Assembly: GCA_020849195.1 (NCBI GenBank)
Contig: JADLGT010000048.1
Coordinates: forward strand, 1-6,650
Reading direction: 5' to 3'
Origin: Bacteroidia bacterium
GTDB taxonomy: Bacteria; Bacteroidota; Bacteroidia; JABDFU01
Length of the DNA stretch: 6,650 nucleotides
A program made the translations under genes and the position numbers. The notes under the pieces are model-generated. The model saw nothing but the letters and a program-made list of their open reading frames with translations. It made no database searches and was not told where the DNA came from. Positions 1 through 5,645 of this stretch are shown in pieces (positions within the stretch are counted from its first letter, which is position 1; each line of letters starts with the position of its first letter).

Positions 1-552
1 CTCTTTACTCATCTTTATTGTTTTATACTTCGGAAATTGAAGCATGGTATAGAATTTATTTTCTTTGCCAAGATACATTTCCAAGCCCAATCCAAATGTG
101 GAGTCTTGAGCCAAAAGGGAATAATTAAAACCGGACATATATGTGATTACGCGTGGCTGATTGCGTTTAGGAAAATAATGCTTAAAGTGTTTAAACACAT
201 TGGATAGTTGTGGTACAATCCAATTTGTATTTGGGAATATTTTTTTACAATCGTTATACGCTTCGCGCATAGCCGAATCGCGCGTAAACAAATTCAAGCC
301 CTTAACCGACGCGGAGTCGGATATCCAAGTGCCATTTATAATAGTAAGAAAACTGTTATAAATTGTTCCATATTTTTTTTCAAGACGCTGATGTAATTCA
401 ATGGTAACAGGATTGGCAGTAAATAAATCTTCTTCCAAACGGTCAATTTTAACTTCATCTATGTTTACTCCCGACACATCTATATCTAACCTGTTGTGCG
501 AACAGGCCATTAAAAAGGGCAATAAAAAAATAAGTAATCCTCGGTTTGTCAT
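1..552 (-). CDS. gldB: Gliding motility lipoprotein GldB, N-terminal part (gene runs off the left edge)
   Basis: The frame is open from an ATG at 552-550 to the first base of the window, giving 184 residues with no stop. The N-terminus is a lipoprotein signal peptide: a basic start (R4), a hydrophobic stretch L6-L14, and the lipobox LMAC with acylated Cys at residue 17. The mature part has the GldB family signature: a K-x-Y-FP-x-R segment (residues 124-130), PRVITYMSGFN (133-143), then GLGLEMYLG (154-162) and FY. GldB proteins are usually about 320 residues, so roughly the last 140 are outside the window. GldB is a membrane-anchored lipoprotein required for gliding in Flavobacterium; its biochemical role is unclear. 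In related genomes gldC commonly follows gldB, and it would lie left of this window. The gene is divergent from the outer-membrane protein at 618. I am confident of the family from the motifs. Confidence 0.88.
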   Translation of the reverse strand, partial: MTNRGLLIFLLPFLMACSHNRLDIDVSGVNIDEVKIDRLEEDLFTANPVTIELHQRLEKKYGTIYNSFLTIINGTWISDSASVKGLNLFTRDSAMREAYNDCKKIFPNTNWIVPQLSNVFKHFKHYFPKRNQPRVITYMSGFNYSLLAQDSTFGLGLEMYLGKENKFYTMLQFPKYKTIKMSKE

Positions 553-596
553 TGTGTGAAAAAAATCATTATTATTGCTATACTATAAAAGTTTAC

Positions 597-604
597 CAAA
601 ATTA
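597..604 (-). promoter_or_regulatory. Candidate -7 box (TAATTTTG) for gldB
   Basis: On the minus strand the bases read TAATTTTG, an exact match to the Bacteroidota -7 consensus TAnnTTTG. The box sits 44 bases upstream of the gldB ATG and would give a leader of about 40 nt. I see no convincing TTG-type -33 element at the usual distance, so this is a sequence-match prediction only. It lies in the short region shared with the divergent barrel gene. Confidence 0.35.
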
Positions 605-617
605 TAAAAATCTACCT

Positions 618-1316
618 ATGAATACATTAAACATTTCGATTGGCAAAACAACTAAAATAATTTTTACTGTTATTGCTGCTACAGGAATATGCATTAGTTC
701 GATGGCTCAAAAAAACATTCATTTTGGTTTAAAGGCTGTCCCAAGTGTATATTGGTTAACCTCTGCCGACGATTCGACCAAAAATGGCGGTTCTCTTTTC
801 GGCTTTAGCTACGGTGCAATGCTTGAGTTTGGTCTTACCGATAACTATTATATTGTAACCGGACTTGATGTTGTTGCTGCCGGGGCAAAAACAAAAAAAG
901 ATGTTACGGCAGGTTCCTTCACTGCAAGCAGTACAACAACATCACATATCCAATATTTGCAACTCCCCGTTTTTCTGAAAATGAAAACGAACGAAATAGG
1001 AATGATTAAATATTTTGGTCAGTTTGGTTTGGGTACGGGTATTGCATTAAGTACAAAAAATTCATGGACAACAACAATAGGAACTGTAACCACTTCGGGC
1101 TCGGACACGAAAAAAGACAATTTGTTCCCAATTCGCGAATCCTTGTTGATTGGAGCCGGGCTTGAATACAATTTAAGCGGGAACACTTCTTTGGTTGGTT
1201 TTGTTACATTCGATAATGGATTCACCAACTTGTTAAAAAACAAAGACTCGAACGGAAAAACGAATCCCGTTCTTAAATCGAAAGGTGTTTCGTTTACTAT
1301 TGGTATTTTGTTTTAA
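618..1316 (+). CDS. Outer-membrane beta-barrel protein (PorT-like porin family)
   Basis: This is a 232-residue secreted protein. I chose the ATG at 618 because it begins directly with a signal peptide: basic K10-K13, hydrophobic I14-I26, and a probable cut after SMA at residue 30, leaving Q31. The in-frame ATG at 546 would overlap the gldB start codon and put 24 polar residues ahead of the signal. The mature part alternates hydrophobic and polar residues, with Gly/aromatic strands such as FGFSYGAMLEFGL (61-73). A YLQLPVFLKMKT segment follows, typical of Bacteroidota outer membrane beta-barrel (PorT / OMP_b-brl_2) proteins. It ends in Phe (FTIGILF), as many barrel proteins do for membrane insertion. 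Its ligand or function cannot be told from sequence. It is a single gene between gldB (divergent) and nadE, with its own terminator. I see no good TAnnTTTG box upstream on this strand. Confidence 0.82.
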   Translation: MNTLNISIGKTTKIIFTVIAATGICISSMAQKNIHFGLKAVPSVYWLTSADDSTKNGGSLFGFSYGAMLEFGLTDNYYIVTGLDVVAAGAKTKKDVTAGSFTASSTTTSHIQYLQLPVFLKMKTNEIGMIKYFGQFGLGTGIALSTKNSWTTTIGTVTTSGSDTKKDNLFPIRESLLIGAGLEYNLSGNTSLVGFVTFDNGFTNLLKNKDSNGKTNPVLKSKGVSFTIGILF

Positions 1317-1332
1317 GCAATAATTTATTTTC

Positions 1333-1364
1333 AAAAAATCCTGGCATTTCAGCCGGGATTTTTT
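1333..1364 (+). terminator. Rho-independent terminator after the barrel gene
   Basis: A 13-bp stem is formed by AAAAAATCCTGGC (1333-1345) and GCCGGGATTTTTT (1352-1364), with a 6-nt loop (ATTTCA). There is one G-T wobble pair. The 3' arm ends in a T run, starting 16 bases after the stop codon of the barrel gene. This separates that transcript from nadE. The A-rich 5' arm could also terminate weakly in the other direction. Confidence 0.85.
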
Positions 1365-1369
1365 ATTTG

Positions 1370-1377
1370 TAATTTCG
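1370..1377 (+). promoter_or_regulatory. Candidate -7 box (TAATTTCG) for nadE
   Basis: TAATTTCG differs by one base from TAnnTTTG and lies only 4 bases before the nadE ATG. If active, transcription would start at or next to the start codon, giving a leaderless or nearly leaderless mRNA. It lies just after the terminator of the upstream gene, so nadE needs a promoter here. No clear -33 TTG is visible. Confidence 0.35.
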
Positions 1378-1381
1378 AGCT

Positions 1382-2161
1382 ATGAAAAATAAACTCGTAA
1401 TAGAACACATTACAAATTGGCTCAAGAATTACTCCATACAATCAAAAACTATGGGTTTTGTTGTGGGCATTTCCGGTGGTATTGATTCGGCACTTACTTC
1501 TACTCTTTGCGCCAAAACCGACCTTCCTACACTATGCCTCAATATGCCCATACGCCAACACAAAGCCGAATACGACAGAGCTGTTGAGCACATTAACTGG
1601 CTGAGAAAAAATTTTGCTAATGTAACTTCTCACGAAGTGAATCTTGCCGGAGTGTTTGAAAAAATTGAATCTACTTTTCCTGTGGAGGTAGGAGATTGGC
1701 TCACCATGGCCAAGACCCGTGCCCGCTTGCGAATGCTTACACTTTATGCTTTTGCCGGAAATAAGAAATTGTTGGTAGCAGGAACCGGAAATAAAGTAGA
1801 AGATTTTGGCGTTGGTTTTTTTACTAAGTATGGAGATGGAGGTGTTGACATAAGCCCCATTGCCGATCTCGTTAAATCAGAGGTATATGCCTTATGCAAG
1901 GACTTGGGAGTTGTAAATTCTATTTTAATTGCCAAGCCAACTGATGGCTTGTGGGCAGATGGACGCAGCGATGAAGATCAAATTGGTGCCACTTACGATG
2001 AGCTGGAGTGGGCAATGAAATTTATTGAAAACAAAAGCAGTGAAAATAAATTAACTGAACGACAAAAAACAGTACTTGATATTTACTCCCGTTTCAACAA
2101 GGCCAACCGTCATAAAATGGAGTCCATACCTGTTTGTGTAATACCACCCAAATTAAAGTAA
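1382..2161 (+). CDS. nadE: NH3-dependent NAD+ synthetase
   Basis: NadE makes NAD+ from nicotinic acid adenine dinucleotide, ATP and ammonia in the cytosol, the last step of NAD synthesis. The 259-residue length fits the short form with no glutaminase domain. Family motifs are in order: the PP-loop SGGIDS at residues 31-36 (ATP pyrophosphatase), KTRARLRM (111-118), AGTGNKVEDFGVGFFTKYGD (133-152), the aspartate-rich ISPIADLVKSEV (157-168), and PTDGLWADGRSDEDQIG (186-202). It ends with NRHKMESIP near 242-250. No key residue appears to be missing. The start is the ATG at 1382, just after the upstream terminator, so the gene is probably a single transcription unit. From memory, nadE lies beside gldB/gldC in other Bacteroidota; here the barrel gene separates them. 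The convergent SRPBCC gene lies beyond a 253-bp gap. Confidence 0.95.
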   Translation: MKNKLVIEHITNWLKNYSIQSKTMGFVVGISGGIDSALTSTLCAKTDLPTLCLNMPIRQHKAEYDRAVEHINWLRKNFANVTSHEVNLAGVFEKIESTFPVEVGDWLTMAKTRARLRMLTLYAFAGNKKLLVAGTGNKVEDFGVGFFTKYGDGGVDISPIADLVKSEVYALCKDLGVVNSILIAKPTDGLWADGRSDEDQIGATYDELEWAMKFIENKSSENKLTERQKTVLDIYSRFNKANRHKMESIPVCVIPPKLK

Positions 2162-2175
2162 TTTTCCGTTTTTAA

Positions 2176-2444
2176 TGTGGTTCGCCAAAATTAGCCGATC
2201 TCAACAGCAGTGGTACTGCCTCTAAAAATAAAAACATTTCTACCAATGGTCAACGTTTAACGATGCCAAAGCCACTCATCCCGTTGTTTTAGGGTTGCAA
2301 GGAGGCTTTATCTCTGCTTGGATGCAAGATGGGAAAAGCTGTTTACAGAACTATCAGTTTAAATTTTCAGGAATTATAATTGATTGTAAATCTTGGCTTA
2401 AATCTCCCTTCATCCTACTTTATCTCTTTCATCTTTTCGGCTAA
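2176..2444 (+). pseudogene. Possible decayed fragment of a secreted repeat (BNR/sialidase-like) protein
   Basis: The gap between nadE and the SRPBCC gene has no intact gene, but two overlapping plus-strand frames look coding. Frame A (2176-2292) contains LADLNSSGTASKNKNIST, then hits a stop. Frame B (open 2232-2444) contains WSTFNDAKATHPVVLGLQGG followed by FISAWMQDGK. Put together with a frameshift near 2232-2260, they resemble the repeats of secreted Bacteroidota proteins, in which a statement such as P-V-V, then G-G-x-I-x-A-W, then D-G-K recurs. There is no convincing start codon and no signal sequence. The similarity is recalled, not searched. The end of frame B overlaps the 3' end of the minus-strand SRPBCC gene and is probably not meaningful. 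This may equally be non-coding DNA that happens to be open. Confidence 0.3.
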
Positions 2445-2810
2445 AAGGTTGAAGAAATTAGTAAGCGGTTTTTCCACCATCATTTTAATCATTGGATTAA
2501 GTTCGGCCTCGAACACTAATTGCACTATTGATTTAGCGCCATCGGCGGAAATATTTACATGAAGAATAAAATCAAATGGCACTTTTCCGTGAGAAGAAAT
2601 TTTAATATATGAATGTGGGATCTTTTCTACTATTTGCATACCAATAGTAGCCATACCACTGATGGTGAACGAACATTCTGTTTCGGTAGAACTCCAGTTG
2701 GTAACCTGCGAAGGCATTAACTTCTGAAAGTTGTTGAAGTTGCTGAGGTAAGTATAAACATTCTCTGCTGTATTTTCAATCTCAGTTTTATTACTTTCTA
2801 TTCGTGTCAT
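2415..2810 (-). CDS. SRPBCC-fold protein (polyketide cyclase / CoxG-like, START-type lipid-binding fold)
   Basis: This is a 131-residue cytosolic protein with no signal peptide or membrane segment. The pattern fits a small SRPBCC domain: an opening strand (TRIESNKTEIE), then the typical NTAENVYTYLSNFNNFQKLM (residues 14-33), where a helix carries the YLSNFNNF motif. Next come alternating strands (CSFTISGMATIGMQIVEKIP) and a long C-terminal helix (MMVEKPLTNFFNLLAEKMKE). The fold makes a hydrophobic cavity; no catalytic residues or ligand can be assigned. It lies 48 bp downstream of pyrE on the same strand with no visible terminator between, so the two are probably co-transcribed. From memory, pyrE followed by an SRPBCC gene and then a biotin-protein ligase gene is common in Flavobacteriia; the ligase is absent here. 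Confidence 0.8.
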   Translation of the reverse strand: MTRIESNKTEIENTAENVYTYLSNFNNFQKLMPSQVTNWSSTETECSFTISGMATIGMQIVEKIPHSYIKISSHGKVPFDFILHVNISADGAKSIVQLVFEAELNPMIKMMVEKPLTNFFNLLAEKMKEIK

Positions 2811-2858
2811 CTAAAATTTCGGATTTTTGTTTTGATTTGCGAAATAAAAAAACGGAAG

Positions 2859-3518
2859 CTATTTAACGGTTTTCAATTCTGCACTCCATTCGGCAGGGTT
2901 TTCGCGCCAACTTTCAAGTGCAGCCAAATCTTTTTCGGATATGTATTTTGATTTAAGTGCTTGTTTCAACAGAACATCGTAACTGCACAACGATACGGCT
3001 TTGCACTTCGCTTTTTTAAACGCATCGTCGGCCATTTTAAAATTGTAAGTAAAAATAGAAACGAGCCCTTTAACTGTACAATTTTCTTTTCGCAGTGCCT
3101 CCACAGCTTTTAAACTACTGCCGCCGGTTGAAATTAAATCTTCTATTACCACAACCGATTGGCCGGCTTCAACAACTCCTTCAATCACATTTCCCAAACC
3201 ATGTGCTTTAGCTTCCGATCGTATATAAACAAAAGGTAAACCCATTTCCTGCGCCACTAGTGCGCCTTGCGCAATACCTCCCGTAGCTACACCGGCTATA
3301 ACGTCGGGCTTCCCAAATTCGGCGGTAATAATATCTACAAATAATTGGCGTATACTGGTACGCACCTTTGGGTACGAAAGTGTTTTTCGGTTATCGCAAT
3401 AAATAGGCGACTTCCATCCCGATGCCCATGTAAATGGCTTGTTCGGCTGTAATTTTATCGCTTTGATTTGAAGTAAAAATTCGGCAATTTTAAGCGCAGG
3501 TTCCTCGTTCTTTATCAT
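2859..3518 (-). CDS. pyrE: Orotate phosphoribosyltransferase
   Basis: PyrE joins orotate to PRPP to form orotidine 5'-monophosphate and pyrophosphate, the fifth step of de novo pyrimidine synthesis. The 219-residue length is normal. Motifs: FTWASGWKSPIYCDNRKTL (residues 29-47, the substrate-binding N-terminal part), GVATGGIAQGALVA (76-89), and the flexible catalytic loop RSEAKAHGLGNVIEG (100-114) with its Lys and His. The PRPP-binding signature VVVIEDLISTGGSS is at 122-135. The enzyme works as a dimer in which the catalytic loop reaches the neighbouring active site. The ATG at 3518 gives the expected N-terminus. The gene is divergent from a Nudix hydrolase across 51 bp and heads a likely two-gene unit with the SRPBCC gene. 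No other pyrimidine gene is visible in the window. Confidence 0.95.
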   Translation of the reverse strand: MIKNEEPALKIAEFLLQIKAIKLQPNKPFTWASGWKSPIYCDNRKTLSYPKVRTSIRQLFVDIITAEFGKPDVIAGVATGGIAQGALVAQEMGLPFVYIRSEAKAHGLGNVIEGVVEAGQSVVVIEDLISTGGSSLKAVEALRKENCTVKGLVSIFTYNFKMADDAFKKAKCKAVSLCSYDVLLKQALKSKYISEKDLAALESWRENPAEWSAELKTVK

Positions 3519-3522
3519 TCAA

Positions 3523-3530
3523 CGAATATA
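3523..3530 (-). promoter_or_regulatory. Candidate -7 box (TATATTCG) for pyrE
   Basis: On the minus strand TATATTCG is one base from TAnnTTTG and ends 4 bases before the pyrE ATG, the same spacing as the box before nadE. It would imply a leaderless or nearly leaderless transcript. The -33 region is AT-rich with no clear TTG. Prediction rests on the motif and its position only. Confidence 0.3.
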
Positions 3531-3557
3531 GTTAATCCTTACATATCAAAAAATAAA

Positions 3558-3565
3558 TAATTTAC
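3558..3565 (+). promoter_or_regulatory. Weak -7-like box (TAATTTAC) before the Nudix gene
   Basis: TAATTTAC keeps the TA and the TT of TAnnTTTG but differs at the last two positions. It ends 4 bases before the GTG start codon, matching the spacing seen at nadE and pyrE. With only 51 bp between the divergent starts, the promoters of pyrE and this gene must overlap or lie back to back here. Confidence 0.2.
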
Positions 3566-3569
3566 ACAG

Positions 3570-4178
3570 GTGTATAAAATCTTTTCAAATGACAAATGTC
3601 TTTGCCTTATCGATAATAAAAGTTTGTTTGTCGAAAAAAATACCAATCGACTTTTAAATTATTCCGGCAAACAACAACTTAAAAAAGAATATGAATTCTT
3701 CCTGTCGGACGAAACCATCAACAACCTGTATGTATTTCATCCCGATTTAAAACAGCTTTGGAACGACTACTCCTCTATTTTCAAACTAGTTTCTGCTGCC
3801 GGTGGAGTTGTGAAAAATAATAAGGGTGAGTTGCTGCTAATATTCAGGCATAAACGATGGGATTTGCCCAAAGGCAAAATAGAAAAAAACGAAACGGTTA
3901 AAGTCGCTGCAATTCGTGAAGTACAAGAAGAGTGCGGACTACACGAAATCGAAATTAGTAAGGAGCTTCCTGTTACTTATCATACCTATTTGTTGAATGA
4001 AATACATGTACTAAAAAAAACTTTTTGGTTTGAAATGTATTTTACCGGAAAGAATTTAAAACTTACTCCCCAGCTGGAAGAAAACATAACCGATGCGCGT
4101 TGGATGAATGTAAAGGAAATGAGAAGCGCAATAAAGAATACGTATCCGCTTATTCGCGAAGTGTTAAACAGCTTCTAA
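3570..4178 (+). CDS. Nudix hydrolase (GTG start)
   Basis: Nudix enzymes cleave nucleoside diphosphates linked to another group, using Mg2+ or Mn2+. The substrate here cannot be told from sequence. The 202-residue protein has an N-terminal region of about 75 residues, then the Nudix domain beginning at AAGGVVKNNKGELLLI (76-91). The Nudix box is intact: Gly102, Glu108, then REVQEECGL at 116-124, matching G-x5-E-x7-REUxEExGU, with the Glu residues that bind metal. A YF then ITDARWM segment closes the domain near 157-179. The start is GTG at 3570, chosen because MYKIF is the usual opening of this Bacteroidota family, as far as I recall, and no ATG fits. It is divergent from pyrE, an arrangement I remember from other Bacteroidota. 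It is 87 bp upstream of mrp, which has its own promoter-like box. Confidence 0.88.
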   Translation: MYKIFSNDKCLCLIDNKSLFVEKNTNRLLNYSGKQQLKKEYEFFLSDETINNLYVFHPDLKQLWNDYSSIFKLVSAAGGVVKNNKGELLLIFRHKRWDLPKGKIEKNETVKVAAIREVQEECGLHEIEISKELPVTYHTYLLNEIHVLKKTFWFEMYFTGKNLKLTPQLEENITDARWMNVKEMRSAIKNTYPLIREVLNSF

Positions 4179-4232
4179 CCGGTAATAGAAAAAGCACCCA
4201 TTTTTCTGTTTACACATGCAGCCTATTTTTTG

Positions 4233-4240
4233 TACTTTTG
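4233..4240 (+). promoter_or_regulatory. Promoter -7 box (TACTTTTG) for mrp
   Basis: TACTTTTG matches TAnnTTTG exactly and is preceded by a T-rich stretch (TTTTTTG). This composite is one I recall seeing often ahead of genes in Bacteroidota. It lies 25 bases before the mrp ATG, giving a leader of roughly 20 nt. A -33 element is not clear; a TTTTCTG at 4202-4208 is further away than usual. This is the best promoter match in the window. Confidence 0.5.
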
Positions 4241-4265
4241 CTTACTCAAATTAATTCTTTTTATT

Positions 4266-5345
4266 ATGCCTATTACTACCGAACAAGTGCTATCCGCACT
4301 ACGCAATGTTGACGACCCCGATCTGAAAAAAGATATTGTAACACTTGGTATGGTTCGCAACTTAGTTGTTGAGGGAAAAAATGTTTCATTTACGGTTATG
4401 CTAACTACCCCTGCCTGCCCAATGAAAGATTTAATACATAAAGCCAGTGTAAATGCCGTTCTACATTTTGTAGATAAAGAAGCCAATGTAAATGTTAAAA
4501 TGGATGCCGATGTTACTTCACGTCGTAAAGATAAAGTCGCTTTGCCCGGCGTAAAAAATATTATTGCTGTTACCTCCGGAAAAGGAGGCGTTGGCAAATC
4601 AACAGTGGCAGCTAATTTGGCTGTTGCGCTTGTAAAACAAGGGGCTAAAGTAGGACTCATTGATGCCGATATTTACGGACCATCAATCCCTATTATGTTC
4701 GACGTTACAACCGAACGACCTCCGGTAAAAAATATTGATGGCGAAAATAAAATGATTCCGGTTGAAAGCTACGGTGTAAAGCTAAACTCAATTGGGTTTA
4801 TGGCAGCTCCCGATCAAGCTGTACCCTGGCGCGGACCAATGGCTAGCAAAGCATTAGGCGAAATTGTCAACAAAACTGTTTGGGGAGAGTTGGACTATCT
4901 TATCATTGACTTGCCGCCTGGTACCGGCGATATACATTTGTCAATTGCAACATCAGTACCTATAACCGGTGCAGTAATAGTAAGCACTCCTCAGCAAGTA
5001 GCATTGTCCGACACTCAACGCGGTATCAGTATGTTTAAACTTCCGAATGTAAACATCCCGTTGTTGGGCATAGTTGAAAACATGGCCTATTTTACTCCTG
5101 CCGAACTCCCTGAAAATAAATATTATATTTTCGGAAAAAACGGTGTGCAAAATTTAGCTGCAAAACTCAAAATTCCTGTACTTGGCCAAATCCCGCTTGT
5201 ACAAAGCATTTGCGAGGCAGGAGATGCCGGTCGGCCGGTAGTGTTACAAGAAAATACTCCGCAAGCAATAGCCTTTATTGAACTGGCTAAAACTGTGGCT
5301 CAACAAATTGCAATTACTAATAATGAATTAGTTGCACATGCGTAA
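4266..5345 (+). CDS. mrp: Mrp/ApbC/NBP35-type iron-sulfur cluster carrier ATPase with N-terminal MIP18 (DUF59) domain
   Basis: Mrp proteins bind ATP and carry Fe-S clusters to target apoproteins in the cytosol. The 359 residues hold a MIP18/DUF59 domain (about 1-85: VLSALRNVDDPDLKKDIVTL, and TTPACPMKDLI with Cys51) and then a MinD/ParA-like ATPase. The ATPase has the deviant Walker A SGKGGVGKS (104-112), DADIYGPSIP (133-142), switch motif DLPPGTGD (215-222) and TPQQVALSD (241-249). The family's usual CxxC after ENMxxF is absent: residues 271-290 read ENMAYF, then TPAELPENKYYIFG. I recall this form from other Bacteroidota. Only Cys51 and Cys316 remain. The ATG at 4266 gives the normal N-terminus; the in-frame TTG at 4230 overlaps the promoter box. 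An NFU-type scaffold gene follows after 36 bp, supporting a joint role in Fe-S delivery. Confidence 0.93.
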   Translation: MPITTEQVLSALRNVDDPDLKKDIVTLGMVRNLVVEGKNVSFTVMLTTPACPMKDLIHKASVNAVLHFVDKEANVNVKMDADVTSRRKDKVALPGVKNIIAVTSGKGGVGKSTVAANLAVALVKQGAKVGLIDADIYGPSIPIMFDVTTERPPVKNIDGENKMIPVESYGVKLNSIGFMAAPDQAVPWRGPMASKALGEIVNKTVWGELDYLIIDLPPGTGDIHLSIATSVPITGAVIVSTPQQVALSDTQRGISMFKLPNVNIPLLGIVENMAYFTPAELPENKYYIFGKNGVQNLAAKLKIPVLGQIPLVQSICEAGDAGRPVVLQENTPQAIAFIELAKTVAQQIAITNNELVAHA

Positions 5346-5350
5346 ATTTG
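5343..5350 (+). promoter_or_regulatory. Possible -7 box (TAAATTTG) overlapping the mrp stop codon
   Basis: TAAATTTG matches TAnnTTTG exactly; its first three bases are the mrp TAA stop. It is 31 bases upstream of the NFU gene start and could give that gene an internal promoter. A second copy of GTAAATTT follows 25 bases downstream, inside a palindrome. No -33 TTG is seen at the right distance, so read-through from mrp remains equally likely. Confidence 0.3.
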
Positions 5351-5364
5351 ATGAGATTTATTTT

Positions 5365-5378
5365 TTGTAAATTTACAA
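5365..5378. promoter_or_regulatory. 14-bp perfect palindrome just upstream of the NFU gene (possible operator)
   Basis: TTGTAAATTTACAA is a perfect 14-bp inverted repeat with no spacer and ends 3 bases before the ATG at 5382. It also contains a TAAATTTA -7-like box. It could be a regulator-binding site or only part of an AT-rich promoter; the sequence does not decide. It is too AT-rich to be a good terminator for mrp. Confidence 0.25.
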
Positions 5379-5381
5379 CAC

Positions 5382-5645
5382 ATGAATACAACACCCGATA
5401 TTAACATACGCATAGAAGATGCTTTAAACCAAATTCGTCCTTACTTAGAGGCCGACGGTGGAAACGTGTCGTTGGTTGAAGTTACCGGCGATATGACAGT
5501 TAAACTAAAACTTCTTGGGGCTTGTCGCAGCTGCTCCATGAGCATGATGACACTCAAAGCCGGAATCGAAGAAACCATTAAACGAGCTATTCCCGAAATA
5601 AAAGCTGTTGAAGCAATTCCATCGGTTGAAGAAACAGAGGTGTAA
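5382..5645 (+). CDS. NFU (NifU C-terminal domain) iron-sulfur cluster scaffold/carrier
   Basis: NFU-domain proteins hold a [4Fe-4S] or [2Fe-2S] cluster between two subunits and pass it to target enzymes. This 87-residue protein is a single NifU C-terminal domain. It has the opening helix IEDALNQIRPYLEADGGNVS (residues 11-30), strands LVEVTGDMTVKLKLLG, and the cluster-binding CRSC (Cys48 and Cys51). The helix TLKAGIEETIKRAIPEIKAV (57-76) follows. The motif is usually CxSCP followed by S; here Pro is replaced by Ser (CRSCSMSMM), a mild variant. It starts at ATG 5382, 36 bp after mrp, and is probably co-transcribed with it and/or from boxes at 5343-5375. The last residues (VEETEV) are encoded by one arm of an inverted repeat shared with the convergent gene. 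Whether it is essential cannot be judged. Confidence 0.93.
   Translation: MNTTPDINIRIEDALNQIRPYLEADGGNVSLVEVTGDMTVKLKLLGACRSCSMSMMTLKAGIEETIKRAIPEIKAVEAIPSVEETEV

Noticed and set aside
208..396. Plus-strand open frame of 62 codons
   Set aside because: It lies opposite the gldB coding frame, which has lipobox and GldB motifs; this one has no recognisable features.
546..617. Earlier in-frame ATG for the barrel gene, adding 24 residues
   Set aside because: It overlaps the gldB start codon and would put a polar extension before an obvious signal peptide; the ATG at 618 fits a normal secreted protein.
1019..1243. Minus-strand open frame of 74 codons
   Set aside because: It is antisense to the barrel gene and has no start context, motif or promoter.
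2372..2381. Palindrome AATTATAATT in the gap after nadE
   Set aside because: Ten A/T bases in an AT-rich gap are expected by chance, with no supporting context.
4187..4207. Hairpin AGAAAAA / TTTTTCT after the Nudix gene as a terminator
   Set aside because: The 7-bp stem is nearly all A-T and would be too weak; no T run follows. The Nudix gene may read through into mrp.
4230..4265. In-frame TTG that would extend mrp by 12 residues
   Set aside because: It overlaps the TACTTTTG promoter box, and the ATG at 4266 gives the usual Mrp N-terminus.
4223..4660. Minus-strand open frame of 145 codons
   Set aside because: It is antisense to the strongly conserved mrp gene; its Thr/Ser-rich composition is what an antisense frame of this gene would give.
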